Assembly (NCBI RefSeq): GCF_021869535.1
Contig: NW_026262734.1
Location: 97,717,285 to 97,781,284, forward strand
Reading direction: 5' to 3'
Source: Mytilus californianus
Lineage: Eukaryota; Mollusca; Bivalvia; Mytilida; Mytilidae
DNA length: 64,000 nt
A program made the position numbers and the translations under genes. Under the pieces are notes generated by a model. The model did not search any database. It was not told the origin of the DNA and saw nothing but the letters and a program-made list of their open reading frames with translations. Below are positions 10,985 to 23,092 of the stretch, in pieces. Position 1 is the first letter of the stretch; the number at the start of each line of letters is the position of its first letter.

Positions 10985-12245
10985 AAGAGAAACGAAAGAT
11001 ACCAAAGGGATATCCAACTTAATAAGTCGATAACAAACTAATAAGTCGAAAACAAACTAATAAGTCGAAATCAACTTAATAAGTCGAAAACAAACTAATA
11101 AGTCGAAAACAAACTAATAAGTCGAAAACAAATTAATAAGTCGAAAACAACTTAATAAGTCGAAAACAAACTAATAAGTCGAAAAAAAACTAATAAGTCG
11201 AAAACAAACTAATAAGTCGAAATCAACTTAATAAGTCGAAAACAAACTAATAAGTCGAAAACAAACTAATAAGTCAAAAACAAACTAATAAGTCGAAAAC
11301 AAACTAATAAGTCGAAAACAACTTAATAAGTCGAAAACAAACTAATAAGTCGAAAACAAACTAATAAGTCGAAAACAAACTAATAAGTCAAAAACAAACT
11401 AATAAGTCGAAAACAAACTAATAAGTCGAAAACAACTTAATAAGTCGAAAACAAACTAATAAGTCGAAAACAAACTAATAAGTCGAAAACAAACTAATAA
11501 GTCGAAAACAAACTAATAAGTCGAAAACAACTTAATAAGTCGAAAACAAACTAATAAGTCGAAAAAAAACTAATAAGTCGAAAACAAACTAATAAGTCGA
11601 AATCAACTTAATAAGTCGAAAACAAACTAATAAGTCGAAAACAAACTAATAAGTCAAAAACAAACTAATAAGTCGAAAACAAACTAATAAGTCGAAATCA
11701 ACTTAATAAGTCGAAAACAAACTAATAAGTCGAAAACAAACTAATAAGTCGAAAACAAACTAATAAGTCGAAAACAACTTAATAAGTCGAAAACAAACTA
11801 ATAAGTCGAAAACAAACTAATAAGTCGAAAACAAACTAATAAGTCGAAAACAAACTAATAAGTCGAAAACAACTTAATAAGTCGAAAACAAACTAATAAG
11901 TCGAAAAAAAACTAATAAGTCGAAAACAAACTAATAAGTCGAAATCAACTTAATAAGTCGAAAACAAACTAATAAGTCGAAAACAAACTAATAAGTCAAA
12001 AACAAACTAATAAGTCGAAAACAAACTAATAAGTCGAAATCAACTTAATAAGTCGAAAACAAACTAATAAGTCGAAAACAAACTAATAAGTCGAAAACAA
12101 ACTGATAAGTCGAAAACAAACTGATAAGTCGAAAACAAACTGATAAGTCGAAAACAAACTGACAATGTCATGACAAAAAATTAAAAAAACGACGAAAAGA
12201 TAAACAACAAAATTTAATCCACAAAACACAACATAGAAAACTAAA
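10985..12245 (-). repeat. Repeat B carrying an expanded minisatellite
   Basis: The left edge GAGAAACGAAAGATACCAAA and the right edge AAACTGACAATG...ACAACATAGAAAACTAAAG are the two sides of repeat B, which elsewhere are about 30 bp apart (43146-43205). Here more than 1.1 kb of 19-bp units lies between them. On the minus strand this is a retroelement 3' terminus. Confidence 0.75.
11012..12163 (+). repeat. 19-bp minisatellite, about 60 copies
   Basis: The consensus unit is AATAAGTCGAAAACAAACT. Variants (AATCAACTT, GAAAAAAAAC, AGTCAAAAAC, CTGATAAG) are arranged in a higher-order pattern: GAAAAAAAAC recurs at 11181, 11561 and 11903, spacings of 380 and 342 bp (20 and 18 units). The units appear to derive from the ACTCATAAGTCGAAAACAA of repeat B. 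Not coding. Confidence 0.9.
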
Positions 12246-12701
12246 GTTTTTATAATGGTTTTGTCCACATCTGTTTTAATTCTGGCTTTGCAAGGTTTTT
12301 TTTTTTGAATGACTTGTCGCCAATTGTCGGAACATGAGAAATGACAAACTTATTTGCTCTGTTTGTCTCCAAATTGTTAAGGTCCATCTTGCATTGCCAC
12401 CGCAAACATGTGATCACTTTAGAATTTTAAAAGACAACGACTCTAAGTTTTGTATTAGAAACGAGTATTAAATCTTGTTCACGATATAGCAATGAATATT
12501 CAAACTATTCCGTTATATGTTACCTGTAAAATGGCGCAAATGCAGTTTTTATATTTTGGCGCAAATGAAATATAACCCTGTGGCGCAAATGAAAGATTGT
12601 ATTTTGTAAAAAATTGGCGCAAATGCAATGCGCCCGATTATATATAATTAATAAAATTTTCAGGAAGTATGCATAGTCACTAGTTAAAATATCAGGGATT
12701 A

Positions 12702-15010
12702 AACATAACAACTGGAATGAAGAGACAGTGAATAAACGTTAAATAGTTTATTCTAGTATAAAATCATTTTAAACATATTTAGACACATAAATATTAAAGT
12801 GTTAAGCATAAGCATAATATTCTAATACAAACTCAAATTTAAATTTGGATGACATCTACTATTAGACATTTGCTCTGCTTTTTTTTGTAGCAACATCCAC
12901 TTAAAAAACATTGTCCTTTACATTTTGAATGATTTTGCACGTTGAAGGGACATAACGCGTTCATTAGAAACATCTAAAGTTGATTCCTTTGGTAGGATCT
13001 GAGCAAAATTCCATGTTTCATAGCCATGTAAAATTCTTTTCAGTCCTTTCATGAACTAAGGCCATGATATTTCCGGGGTCTTCCTTTCCGCGAGCAATAT
13101 ACTGAATTGACGATATCCTTGACTCAACAAAAGTTTCCTTCACATGTTTAATAAGCATCTAACAACCTATCCTGTCATTTTCTAGTATGATTAAAATTCT
13201 TACTATGGAAGGCGCCTTCGATTTATTGATAAGTGAACAAATATCATTTTTTGTTTATTCACCAACCGAATTTTACTCTGTTTAATACTACTACCATTGT
13301 CTTGTATGTGCCAACTGAGAACCCGCCATTGAAGACAAAGTCGAAAACTTCCAATTTCACATATTCATTTAAGAATTGAACGCTTCTTTTTGTAAATTTA
13401 TTGGGATGTAAAAGCGTTGACCGAAGTACATTTTGTATGAAGCGCGGAAGCGCTTCAAGCGCTTCATTCTAAAAATGTGCGCACGGACAACGCTTTAACA
13501 ACCAAATAAAATTACTAAAAAAAGCATTCAATACTTATAATTACTTTTTTTGCTAGGATCATGAAAACACGATTTCTATCAAGTTTTTCTTTTATCTACC
13601 TGTGCACTTTATTGTGGAATCTCGTGTCATCATGAATGTTACATTTCATTTTGAAATGAAGGTTAATTTCGGAATGACGCTAGATTGCTGTTAGCCAATC
13701 AAAATAACGTATTATAATGAAACACACATGTAATGTAATTGTACTAAATTAGGACTGTTTTTGTTTTATTCGTGTAAATCCCTTTACAAAAATTTGTTGA
13801 CAAAAAATAATTTTTAGTTTTTTGTTTGTTTGCAGTTATTATTTAGATATATGGACAGTCAAATGTTTAAGTTTTCAGACACCAATAACTTGCAGGTATC
13901 AATACATTTGTCAAACTTGCATGGAACATTACAAAACTTGGAAAAAAGCTGCTTCATTATCAAGAAATATCATCTGAAAAAAAACATTGTATTTTTAATT
14001 TAATTTTTCCTTAACTGATAAATGGTCTTAGTTTTTTGGCAGACAGCAGCAATCGCAGAAATAACAGGTTGAACCCTTAACGATTTTTTTTAAATATTAC
14101 ATCGTTCAATAAGTTAACTCATTGTCTAAAAATAAATTAGGCAACCTTCAGTTATTCCTACCTAAAAGAAACCTTGGAAGTCAACTATTTTTGCCACTCA
14201 ATAATTTGAAGAAAAAAAACCAAAAAATCAGAGTTTATAGAATAGAAGGGCTCATAAGTTCACCATCAAGGTTATTGATACTTAGTAAGTGAAATGAAAC
14301 AACTATCCAACATAGTCTAAATGACATGGATTTAAGTATCAATTAATATGTCTGATACCGTAAAGCTTGGGACAAGCATATACAGCTATATAAGGCACCG
14401 ACAATCTAAAATGTGAAAAATTCAAACGGAAAAAACAAAAGCCTGGTGATTGAAAAAACATTCACGAGAAAAACATATAAAACAGACAGCAACCATAAGG
14501 AAGATCGGTCTCGATGATCTAATTAAATCTAGTGCATTTACACTGTAGTACATGTATTCAAAGAACCGGTCTGACCTAATAATCTTTAATTTCATAAAAA
14601 AAAGTATTCGTAAAAATTGAATATTACAACGTCACTCTGCATATCCCGCGGAAAATCACACACTGCAAAAGCATGGAGGAAATTAGTGGGTCACTTTAAT
14701 TACGTATGCAGTAATAAATTATTTTTACGATTCACACATCACTACTTATCAAACTGTTTTCATATCTGTGCATATCCCGTTTGAGAATATTCCGGTTTCT
14801 CCTTGATTTATTTTTAAGCTAATCCTGAACATTTCTCCTTGATGTACGTTTAAGCTTATCATGAACATGTCCGTATCCATAAAGTTCAATGAAGAGGACA
14901 GTCTCTTCTTGGCTCCAAACATTTCCTCTTTTTCCATCATCGATTTTAAACACGTGAATGTTTGCCGCCGAACATGGGCAGATTTATCTTCATATCTTAA
15001 TCTTTTAGAA
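12702..15010. other. Long AT-rich stretch, no supported gene
   Basis: No recognisable protein or RNA. A GC-rich palindromic motif built from GAAGCGCTTC occurs at 13438-13470. A minus-strand frame at 14749-15010 stays open but matches nothing I know. Confidence 0.4.
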
Positions 15011-15790
15011 GAGAAGCGAAAGATACCAAAGAGACATTCAAACTCATAAGTCGAAAATAAACTGACAACGCTACAGATAAAAAACAACAGTGCAAAAACA
15101 CAACATAGAAAACCTAAAGACTGAACAACATAAACCCCTCCAAAATAGGGGTGATCTCAAGTACTCCGGAAGGTTAATCAGATCCTGCTGAACATGTGAC
15201 ACCCGTCGTATTGCTCATGTTAATACAAACCCGGTGATAAGTCTAATTCGGTAGGTCACATTCGAGGAAAAGGGGCCTGACGGGAATGTAGTTACGACAA
15301 TTGGAACATATCCGTTGTCATCAATTAAACAGATATTCCATAAAGGTCAACCAACTTGTAATGGCGTCCGTAAAATTTACGAAGTGATGACTTCAACTTC
15401 ACCACTTGGAACTTTTGCTTTAATAGCTTTCTTGTGAGCAGCAACCATTATCATGGAAATCATGATAGAAATACAAGCCCTGCAATATCGTATCAACTGG
15501 GAGATATATACTCCGTATGCAGACGATGATGGAATGTTGCTAAATAGAAATGGAAAGTTCACAATTGGGAAGCTGAAATCATTTCTTTTGTCGTAAAGTT
15601 TTGTTTTCAACCGATCCTCATTGTCAATTTCTAGATGTAAGTTAAGATATGAGGCAGATTAAATGTGTCTGTTGTATCCTTTATCTCAAGTTCAATGGGG
15701 ATAGATGCGTTCAACATAGTCATCAAATTTTAAATTATTTATTGAGAGAACATCATCTTTATAGCGGAAAGTGAAGTTATAAACGGTAAT
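15011..15790 (-). pseudogene. Retroelement RT C-terminus and 3' tail
   Basis: Minus-strand reading from about 15780 gives decayed RT C-terminal sequence: PIELEIKDTTDT, then LYDKRNDFSFPIVNFPF, AYGVYISQLIRYCRAC and RKFYGRHY, with frame breaks between them. The 3' tail then runs to 15011 and ends in repeat B. From memory, this C-terminal region belongs to a large mussel RT family whose catalytic part has MGTNCAPLLADLF and RYIDDV; I suspect Penelope-like affinity but cannot prove it. RT catalytic motifs are absent here, so this is a 5'-truncated, inactive copy. Confidence 0.7.
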
Positions 15791-15794
15791 AACT

Positions 15795-16108
15795 GTCCTT
15801 TCCTAGATTAAGTTATTTCAGTATTACACGGGAAACTCCACACTGAAATTTACGACAAAAGGGACGATTATTCATTCCCTATTGTTAATTTTCCTTTTTT
15901 GGATGGTGATCTTCCTTTGCCACCATCTTACGGTGTTTATATATCACAACTCGTTCGATATGCCCGTGTCTGTTGTGACGTTTTGGATTTTAATGAACGT
16001 AATCTATGTATTACTGGTAAATTAATAAGCCAGGGATTTCGTTACCACAAATTACTTAAAACCTTTACTAAATTCTTCCACGGGTTTGAAGTTTGGTTGT
16101 ACCTGTAG
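15795..16108 (+). pseudogene. RT C-terminus of a second related family, opposite strand
   Basis: Plus-strand translation gives LHTEIYDKRDDYSFPIVNF, then SYGVYISQLVRYARVC and GKLISQGFRYHKLLKTFTKF, ending at a stop at 16108. It is homologous to the fragment at 15377-15790 but diverged in its last 40 residues, so it is a different subfamily. The two fragments stand back to back within about 10 bp. It lacks the catalytic RT region. Confidence 0.7.
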
Positions 16109-16109
16109 A

Positions 16110-16785
16110 AAACTTATTTCATAGTAAATATTTTTTCAAATTCTCCCTTTTAATTAATTTTCTGTGTTCTGCTAGCTAAAAAGAGTAAACTGGCCTTTTA
16201 TTGGTTGTGTAATAAATATTTTATGAAGGTTAGCAGTTGACACTGAAACGCGACAAAAACTGATTTAAAGAAAGGTGCCAAGTCAAAGTGTAAAATCTCA
16301 TTTCTACCTCAATTTTTGGTAAAATTTTAAAAACTACACCTCTTGTGTCAGTTTATCAATGATGAAAATCTTAATAAGATCTCTGAAGATGCAAAATTGT
16401 ACAAAATTTAGCAAATTTAAAGCATGAAAATGTTAATCTTTATGTGTATTGCATACCTAGCCTTGATTAAAAAACTTGGTAATTGGGAATCAATTTCTAA
16501 CAGCTGAATCAACTATAATACATTTAAAATATGTCAACATTAGACATGAAATTTTGATAAAAATAATAATTTGATATATTCGCAAGAAAAAATACAAAGC
16601 TTTCAATACTTATGCTACTACATACAGCGCAATCCTTCAGAAGAAAGGGTAAAGCCAATAGAGTACAAATATAAGCTTTGTGTCAAAATGTCTTTTGGTT
16701 GCTAAGGACTGTAAACAATAAAATTGATATGTATTGTCATTCTTAAACACTTTACTCCCTCATTAGTTACTTTAGAATCTAAATA
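16110..16785. other. AT-rich stretch with no recognisable gene
   Basis: No coding region or repeat recognised; it precedes a tandem duplication. Confidence 0.4.
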
Positions 16786-17955
16786 TCAATAGATTTGTGG
16801 TATGAAAAGTCTTATATTATGCAATTCTGAGCTTTGAAAGTATGCCATAAGGTAGCAATATACAGTTAGGAAAAAATATTAAAATTTACTCTCATAAATT
16901 TTACCATCCCCTTTTCCTTGCTTTCTTGCAAATCAAGCTTACTGTTTGTGTCATATATGTGCATATGTATGTAATCAGTATCTTTCATAGATTTGATATC
17001 CATTAGTTAAAATGGTAAAATATAATTTCTTTTTGGTGTATCCATGGCAACAATCTGCATTTATTTGCTATAAAATATTGCAAAAAGGGGGGTAAAAATG
17101 TCACATATTTCCCCAAAATTTGGCCAGAAGTAGAATTTCAATCCCTTGGAGTGATACCTTTTCTGAAACTGTTTACGTATATCTATCAAGATATCAAATA
17201 AAAATCAGATGTCTTTCGTCTCATTTTTTCGTAAAATTGCATCAAAAACTTCGTGTAGAAAAAAAAGTGTTTGTAAACATTACATTAATTTCTGAACCTA
17301 TGTCCGGTCTAACTATGAAAATACGGACAGTCGAACAGAAAATAGCCCATAAAACATGTAAAATATAATCAATAGATTTGTGGTATGAAAAGTCTTAAAT
17401 TATGCAATTCTGAGCTTTGAAAGTATGCCATAAGGTAGCAATATACAGTTAGGAAAAAATATTAAAATTTACTCTCATAAATTTTACCATCCCCTTTTCC
17501 TTGCTTTCTTGCAAATCAAGCTTACTAGCTGTTTGTGTCATATATGTGCATATGTATGTAATCAGTATCTTTCATAGATTTGATATCCATTAGTTAAAAT
17601 GGTAAAATATAATTTCTTTTTGGTGTATCCATGGCAACAATCTGCATTTATTTGCTGTAAAATATTGCAAAAAGGGGGGTAAAAATGTCACATATTTCCC
17701 CAAAATTTGGCCAGAAGTAGAATTTCAATCCCTTGGAGTGATACCTTTTCTGAAACTGTTTACGTATATCTATCAAGATATCAAATAAAAATCAGATGTC
17801 TTTCGTCTCATTTTTTCGTAAAATTGCATCAAAAACTTCGTGTAGAAAAAAAAGTGTTTGTAAACATTACATTAATTTCTGAACCTATGTCCGGTCTAAC
17901 TATGAAAATACGGACAGTCAAACAGAAAATAGCCCATAAAACATGTAAAATATAA
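16786..17955 (+). repeat. Recent tandem duplication of a 0.58 kb unit
   Basis: Copy 1 is 16786-17368 and copy 2 is 17369-17955. They differ by a 4-bp insertion (CTAG near 17527) and a few substitutions. Both contain the same 82-codon frame, which starts at TTG and has no ATG, so I do not call it a gene. The near-identity points to a very recent duplication. Confidence 0.9.
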
Positions 17956-18139
17956 TCTTGATGATAATTTTTTTTTTATTAGTTGTTATTGGCTTTGAAC
18001 TAGCTGTCAGTAACTGCGTGTACTCTCAGATCTGTACTTAGTGTCTTTTTGTTGTTGGGATGTACAAGTTTCCGGCCACGTCCACTCTGTGTTTTTGTTA
18101 GATGTATTTCTATTTGTATCCATCTGCTAACATGTTTAA

Positions 18140-18440
18140 CTCCGCCACATTCTGTGTGTGCCTGTCCTAAGTCAGGAGCCTGTAATTCAGTGGTTGTTGT
18201 TTGTTGATCTGTTACATATTTGTTTTTCGTTCTTTATTTTGTACATAAATTAGCCGTTAGTTTTCTCGTTTGAATTGTTTTACATTTGTCATTTCAGGGC
18301 CTTTTATAGCTGACTATGCGGTATGGGCTTTGCTCATTGTTGAAGGCCGTACGGTGACCTTTAGTTGTTAATTTCTGTGTCATTTGGTCTCTTATGAAGA
18401 GTTGTCTCATTGGTAATCATACCACATCTTCTTTTTTTTA
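18140..18440 (+). repeat. Dispersed repeat A
   Basis: Contains GTCCTAAGTCAGGAGCCTG, GGGCCTTTTATAGCTGACTA, GAAGGCCGTACGGTGACC and CATACCACATCTTCTT. It is the uninterrupted counterpart of the copy broken by the Harbinger-like insertion at 7681. It lies next to the RT pseudogene that follows. Confidence 0.65.
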
Positions 18441-18449
18441 TATTAAAGC

Positions 18450-20050
18450 CTTAAGGACACTGCTATTTTCTTTTCTTTCTTCCTAATAAGTTCCTGTATG
18501 AAGACAGCCTCATATGAATAAAAGAACAAGTCGACAAGAAGAGGGGCACAATTGGTTCCCATGGGAATGCCGATTGTTTTTTTTTTTAAACACGTCCTCC
18601 AAATGTAACAAATATGTTGTCAATTAAGAAATCGAGCATCTTGATAATGTCAGTTTCAGAGAATTTATTTTGGATCAGAGTGATTTTTCACGAAGTAAGA
18701 TTCATCCCTCCCTAAGAAAAGATACTTATTTCTACGTTGGCATTCCTTTTTTAATGAAACATAGCAGGACCAATTCTTTCAATTTGTCTTTTAGTTATGA
18801 ATGGGGAATACTTGTTTAAAGTGTAAAAAGGTAAAATGTTCAATACTATTGCAAGATGAAAGAGTCTTACATTGTACATGTTGTATGTACTCTAAAATCT
18901 TTTGCTGATAAAATTGTTAATAATTTAGAAAAAGGTTTCGTGGAGCACTTGGAAAACCCAGCAGTATAATGTTGTTCGTGAAGACACTTATGTAGTTTAG
19001 GTATCCGATACAGTGAAGGAAGATCCAGTTCTTCATCTTTGGTTGAAATTCCAAAAGAACATAGAACAGACCTATGATTAACCAGGATTTCCTTCTTTGT
19101 TAGAGTCATGGGGGTACATGTTGAGTTTCCAAAGTAAATTGACAATACCTAATTCATTTATCAAGCAGGTTATGTAATGTGATTTACACACAAACACGAT
19201 GTTGTTTGGGGCTTTATCTGCGGGGTCAACAACATAGTTGTCATGGAGGTAGGACAGATGTTTTGCAATATTTGGGGCTTTAAAGATTTATGTCACAGTA
19301 GCATGGGTATTCATAGACCCATTCAGTTTTTTAATTCTGATTTGTATTAACGACCTCACAGCCTTAATCCATTCGAAAAGAGTATTTACGTCTTCTTTCT
19401 CTCGTTTCATTGCCTGGCATAATCCTCGACTGAATCCATCAGTATTTTGAAGTTGTGTTTCCAATTGATGGATTTAGGGTCACGATATTTCGGGTCTTTG
19501 GATAACACATTTCGCAGAGAAGTGTTATTGACAATGTTTAGGTCACCAGTAATAACGTGGTCAGCCGGATTATATATGAATGGTGAACTAGCACATGTGC
19601 AACCCGGAGGTACTTGACGTCGTCAATATTTTGATCCTGCAACACGTGTTTGTAATGAAAATTTTAGTTCAAATTGGTTTAGTATAGGTATAAGAAATGA
19701 TAGGTACAGACTAATCTTTAAAATAGGGAGGTATTTTCGAGTGAACTGATTTATGATGAAGGATATTGTCCTAGTTGATGGCATCGAAACCTTTGTTGGC
19801 AAAGGAAAGTTATATAAAGGATCTTTTCTCCTTTTCATCTTTTCCAATGCGAATTGAAATGTCTGTGACTAGCAATATCCGATATGATAGCTGTAAGTTT
19901 GTATTGGTTTGAATGGAGGTTTATAAAAGTGGTTTCCAAACATAAGTTGTATAGCGAATGAAATTTTGAATGAAGCTTCGTGCGAATATGATGAATACCT
20001 AACTCTTTTTGTATAAATGACAGCAGGTGATATATAATGACGATGAACAT
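18450..20050 (-). pseudogene. Decayed reverse transcriptase of the mussel RT family
   Basis: Minus-strand pieces, from the N-terminal side, give: segments at 19990-19620 including PPYFKD and SYTYTKP; ADHVITGDLNIVNNTSLRNV with SKDPKYRDPKSINWKHNFKI (19560-19440); TLTKKEILVNHRSVLCSFGI and STKDEELDLPSLYRIPKLHK (19145-18867); KLKELVLLCFIKK and SETDIIKMLDFLIDNIFV; and the catalytic-region motif IGIPMGTNCAPLLVDLFFYS near 18570. Frameshifts, stops and an oligo-T/A run break the frame. It has no intact RT active site and ends at about 18450, before the RT C-terminus. Same family as 15011-15790. Confidence 0.75.
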
Positions 20051-20084
20051 GACTGCGTATACGTCGACGAGTAGAGTTGAAAAT

Positions 20085-20200
20085 GTTAGAAGATCACAAC
20101 CGATCTCAGCGTTTACACTTTAAGAATGGTCGATAAAAAAAGATCGATCTGAGCGTTAACACTTTAAGAAAGATCGATAAAAAAAATCGATCTTTTTGTA
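20085..20200 (+). repeat. Short direct repeat with GATCGAT motifs
   Basis: CGATCTCAGCGTTTACACTTT near 20100 is repeated as CGATCTGAGCGTTAACACTTT near 20142. Both are followed by AAGAA and GGTCGATAAAA-type sequence. It is non-coding. Confidence 0.5.
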
Positions 20201-20459
20201 ACAATATCTGGAGGTGGACTTTTTAAGTCCCATTGAAGATCGATTTTTCTCGTTTAAATTAGACTAGATATCGACTTTTACTGATGTAAACAGGTTACTG
20301 GTGAGCGCTCAACCTCATCTTTTTCACAGTAATTCCAACTCTCATTAAGTACATTTCACCATAGCCTGGCAGATACTATGGAACCATTATGGTCAGTGAA
20401 ACAAAGACATGAGACTCATAACTGCACGGATGGACGAACGGGACTGACGGGCGGATAGA

Positions 20460-20690
20460 ATGGCGATTTTAACGGACGGACGAACACAAAAAATACTAAG
20501 TTTATAAAAAAAAAAGACGGACGAACACAATACTTAGTTTATAAAAAAAAAGACAGACTAACACAATACTTAGTTTATAAAAAAAAGACGGACGAACACA
20601 ATACTTAGTTTATAACAAAATAAAGACGGACGAACACAATACTTAATTTATAAAAAAAAAGACTGACGAACACAATACTAGTTTAAACAA
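20460..20690 (+). repeat. 36-bp minisatellite, left part
   Basis: Units of the form GACGGACGAACACAATACTT + AGTTTATAAAAAAAA, about five copies with variable A runs. The same units in the same orientation resume at 23345-23935, so 20695-23343 was probably inserted into one array. Confidence 0.85.
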
Positions 20691-20694
20691 TATT

Positions 20695-23090
20695 TATTCA
20701 GATAAATCATCACAAAACGATATGATACAATTGAAATAAATATTAAAGATTCAGAAACAAGCAAATTTGCTTTTACAAATCTGTCACCTATTTCACAAAT
20801 AATACACTTATTGAACGATACATAAATATAAATACTGGCATGCTCTGTAATGAATATATAAATATGAAAAAGGTGGAAAATACAATAGAGAAAAAAAAAT
20901 AAACATGAATTTTTGTAATGTATACAATGTGAAATACTTGGGCTCCTATTGAATGATGAAACAGTAATATCAAGGGTTAATACGTTTGCTTTTGATAATA
21001 TATTTCTGCACCAAACTAAATAAATGACTATTTTGCTCATCTGAGAGTACCATTGATCCAAAAAGCAAAATTTGTGTGTCAACTTGGACAGGAAGAACTG
21101 AAACAGAAGCTAATAGTTCATGTCTTAAATCAGTGTATATGGGACAAGATAACAGGAAGTGAGAATTTGTTTCTCATCACCACAACGAGAGTTTGAGGAG
21201 TCTACTAAATTGCGAAGGAATAGGTGAGAATTCAATGAACTTGAATCCATTCTTAAGTGAGCATGAATAATTTGACCAAGACGATATCCTACATAATAAT
21301 ACATTGGGACCTTACTATTTTGGGTACGAATTTGTTTTTTGAATAATGGTAGAGATTCACATTTTCTTATATTTAAGTTAAGAGTGTTCCATAGTCTTGT
21401 TGTTGCTGGGCTTAAATATTCAGAATATAAACGGGTCCGTGTGTTGAGTTGTGTAATATTATTTCTGTGTCTTGTATAATGTCTACTTCCTACTGAATCG
21501 GGCATTAAGTCTCTTAAATACTCTGGAGTTTTATTATTCAAAATTTTGTGATAAAGAATTAATCTATGATTGCGTCGCCTATCCGATAATTTTTCCCATC
21601 CAGTTTCCACATATAAATTACTAATACTAGTAAGTTTAGTACCCCCCGTGACGATACGCGCTGCGTCAAGCTGGATATTTTCAAGTTTAGTAATCAAATT
21701 CTGATTTTGAGTGCAAACGACATCGGCATATTCGAGAATTGGGCGAACAAATGATAGTAAATTTTTTCAAGTGTAAAGCTATCAAGAACTTTTTTCATTT
21801 TTCTCATTATATTTATTCTTTTGTAAGATTTAGAAATTATATATTCAATATGGTCGTTCCAAGATCCGTTGTTAGAAAAAAAGACACCTAGATGTTTGTG
21901 TTTACTTACTATTTGTAGCTCTTGGGTATTCATATTTAATGGAGGATGAAAGGGTCTATTTATTTTTTTTGAAATTATCATACTTTGATTCAGTCTTTTG
22001 GGCATTAAAATTCACAAGCCATTTCTTTGACCAATTATAAATCTTATCTAAATCGTTATTTAAACTTGTAGCTGCTTCTGTTGGATTATCAACCATAATA
22101 TATAATGAAGTGTCATCTGCAAATAGTTTAATTTGAGATTGAATATCTTCTACAATATCGTTTATGAATATCAAAAAAAGGAGAGGGTCCAGAATGGACC
22201 CTTGTGGGACGCCTGCATTTACAGGTAGCCATTCAGAACTTGAACCGTTAATAACCACCCGATAATTTTCAAACCACTTTAATAAAGAACCTGATATGCC
22301 CGTTTGTTGAAGTTTGAATAGGAGTCCCTTATGCCAGACTCGATCAAAAGCTTTACTTATATCACAGAATTCTACCATAATTTCTTTACCGCTATCTAAA
22401 GCATTTCCAAAATCATTTGAGATATTAATTAATTGATTAACCGCTGAATCCCTCCGTGTAAAGCCTGACTTATTTTTGGTTAAAATGTTATTACTCTTTA
22501 AATGATTGTAAACATGTTTATATACACAGCGTTCCATACACTTTGAAACTACACTCAACAAAAAATAGGTATATAGTTTTTCACGTCATTCGGTTTACTA
22601 ATTTTATAAACTGGGGTAACATCTGCTCTTTTCCATTGATCTGGAAAAGTAGATGTACTTAAGGACAAGTTAAATAGCTTACATAATGGATACTTTAATA
22701 CAGAAGATGCTTCTTTTAATAATTTGGGATTTATGAGGTCTGGACCAGAAGCTTTTGTGGGATTAACAATTTTCAATATATCTTCAACTTCAGTAAAAGT
22801 AAGTTCTATATTACTAATGACATCACTAATATTATGAAGTTCTTCAGGTAACATGGCACTTGAGTCATCTATATTTGACTGGGAAGAAAAAAACCCGATT
22901 AAATTCATTTGCCTTTTCGATTTCATCAAATATTAAGTTGTTATTAACCATTAATGGAGGTACACTTGAGTCGTTTGATTTTAATCTGGATAATTGTTTG
23001 ACCATTTTCCACCAATTAGTAGTGGACGGGTTACTGTTCATGATTTTTTTTAATTAAATTGTTGTTAAAATCATCCTTTGATTTTCTTAT
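20695..23090 (-). pseudogene. 5'-truncated LINE reverse transcriptase (Jockey/CR1-like group)
   Basis: Minus-strand reading gives an RT in order: linker STTNWWKMVKQLSRLKSND (about 23030); PTKASGPDLINPKLL (22770); FPDQWKRADVTPVYK; DISKAFDRVWHKGLLFKLQQ; AGVPQGSILDPLLFLIFIND (22200); the catalytic FADDTSLY (22115); then KHLGVFFSNNGSWNDHIEYI, ARIVTGGTKLTSISNLYVET, and a C-terminal YYYVGYRLGQIIHAHLRMDS tail near 21280. Two or more frameshifts (near 22560 and 21960) split it, and the endonuclease is missing, so it is dead. AVPQGS/FADD motifs fit the Jockey/CR1/I superfamilies. The 3' end at about 20695 has AATAAA on the minus strand. Confidence 0.85.
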
Positions 23091-23092
23091 TA

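Larger units (their letters stand above)
10439..12701. mobile_element. Element with inverted GCGCAAAT subterminal repeats
   Basis: The ends TAATCCCTGA (10439) and TATCAGGGATTA (12701) are inverted. Just inside, four TTTGCGCC-type motifs (10511-10590) face four GGCGCAAAT motifs (12534-12625). Such symmetrical motif sets usually bind a transposase. Near both ends there is also a direct block TCACTAGT. No transposase frame was found. A retroelement tail with a large minisatellite occupies 10985-12245. No target duplication is clear, so the superfamily is unassigned. Confidence 0.55.

Noticed and set aside
11012..12163. Regular short repeats that could suggest a CRISPR array
   Set aside because: Units are head-to-tail 19 bp without unique spacers, in an animal genome; it is a minisatellite. 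The 37-bp and 36-bp arrays fail for the same reason.
14749..15087. Minus-strand frame of 112 codons
   Set aside because: Part of it is repeat B, the rest resembles no known protein, and a plus-strand frame overlaps it. An exon is possible but unsupported.
17120..17955. Two nearly identical 82-codon frames
   Set aside because: They begin at TTG, not ATG, and are repeated only because the DNA is tandemly duplicated.
20678..21082. 134-codon minus-strand frame next to the LINE
   Set aside because: It overlaps the 3' tail of the LINE pseudogene and has a biased, non-protein-like composition.
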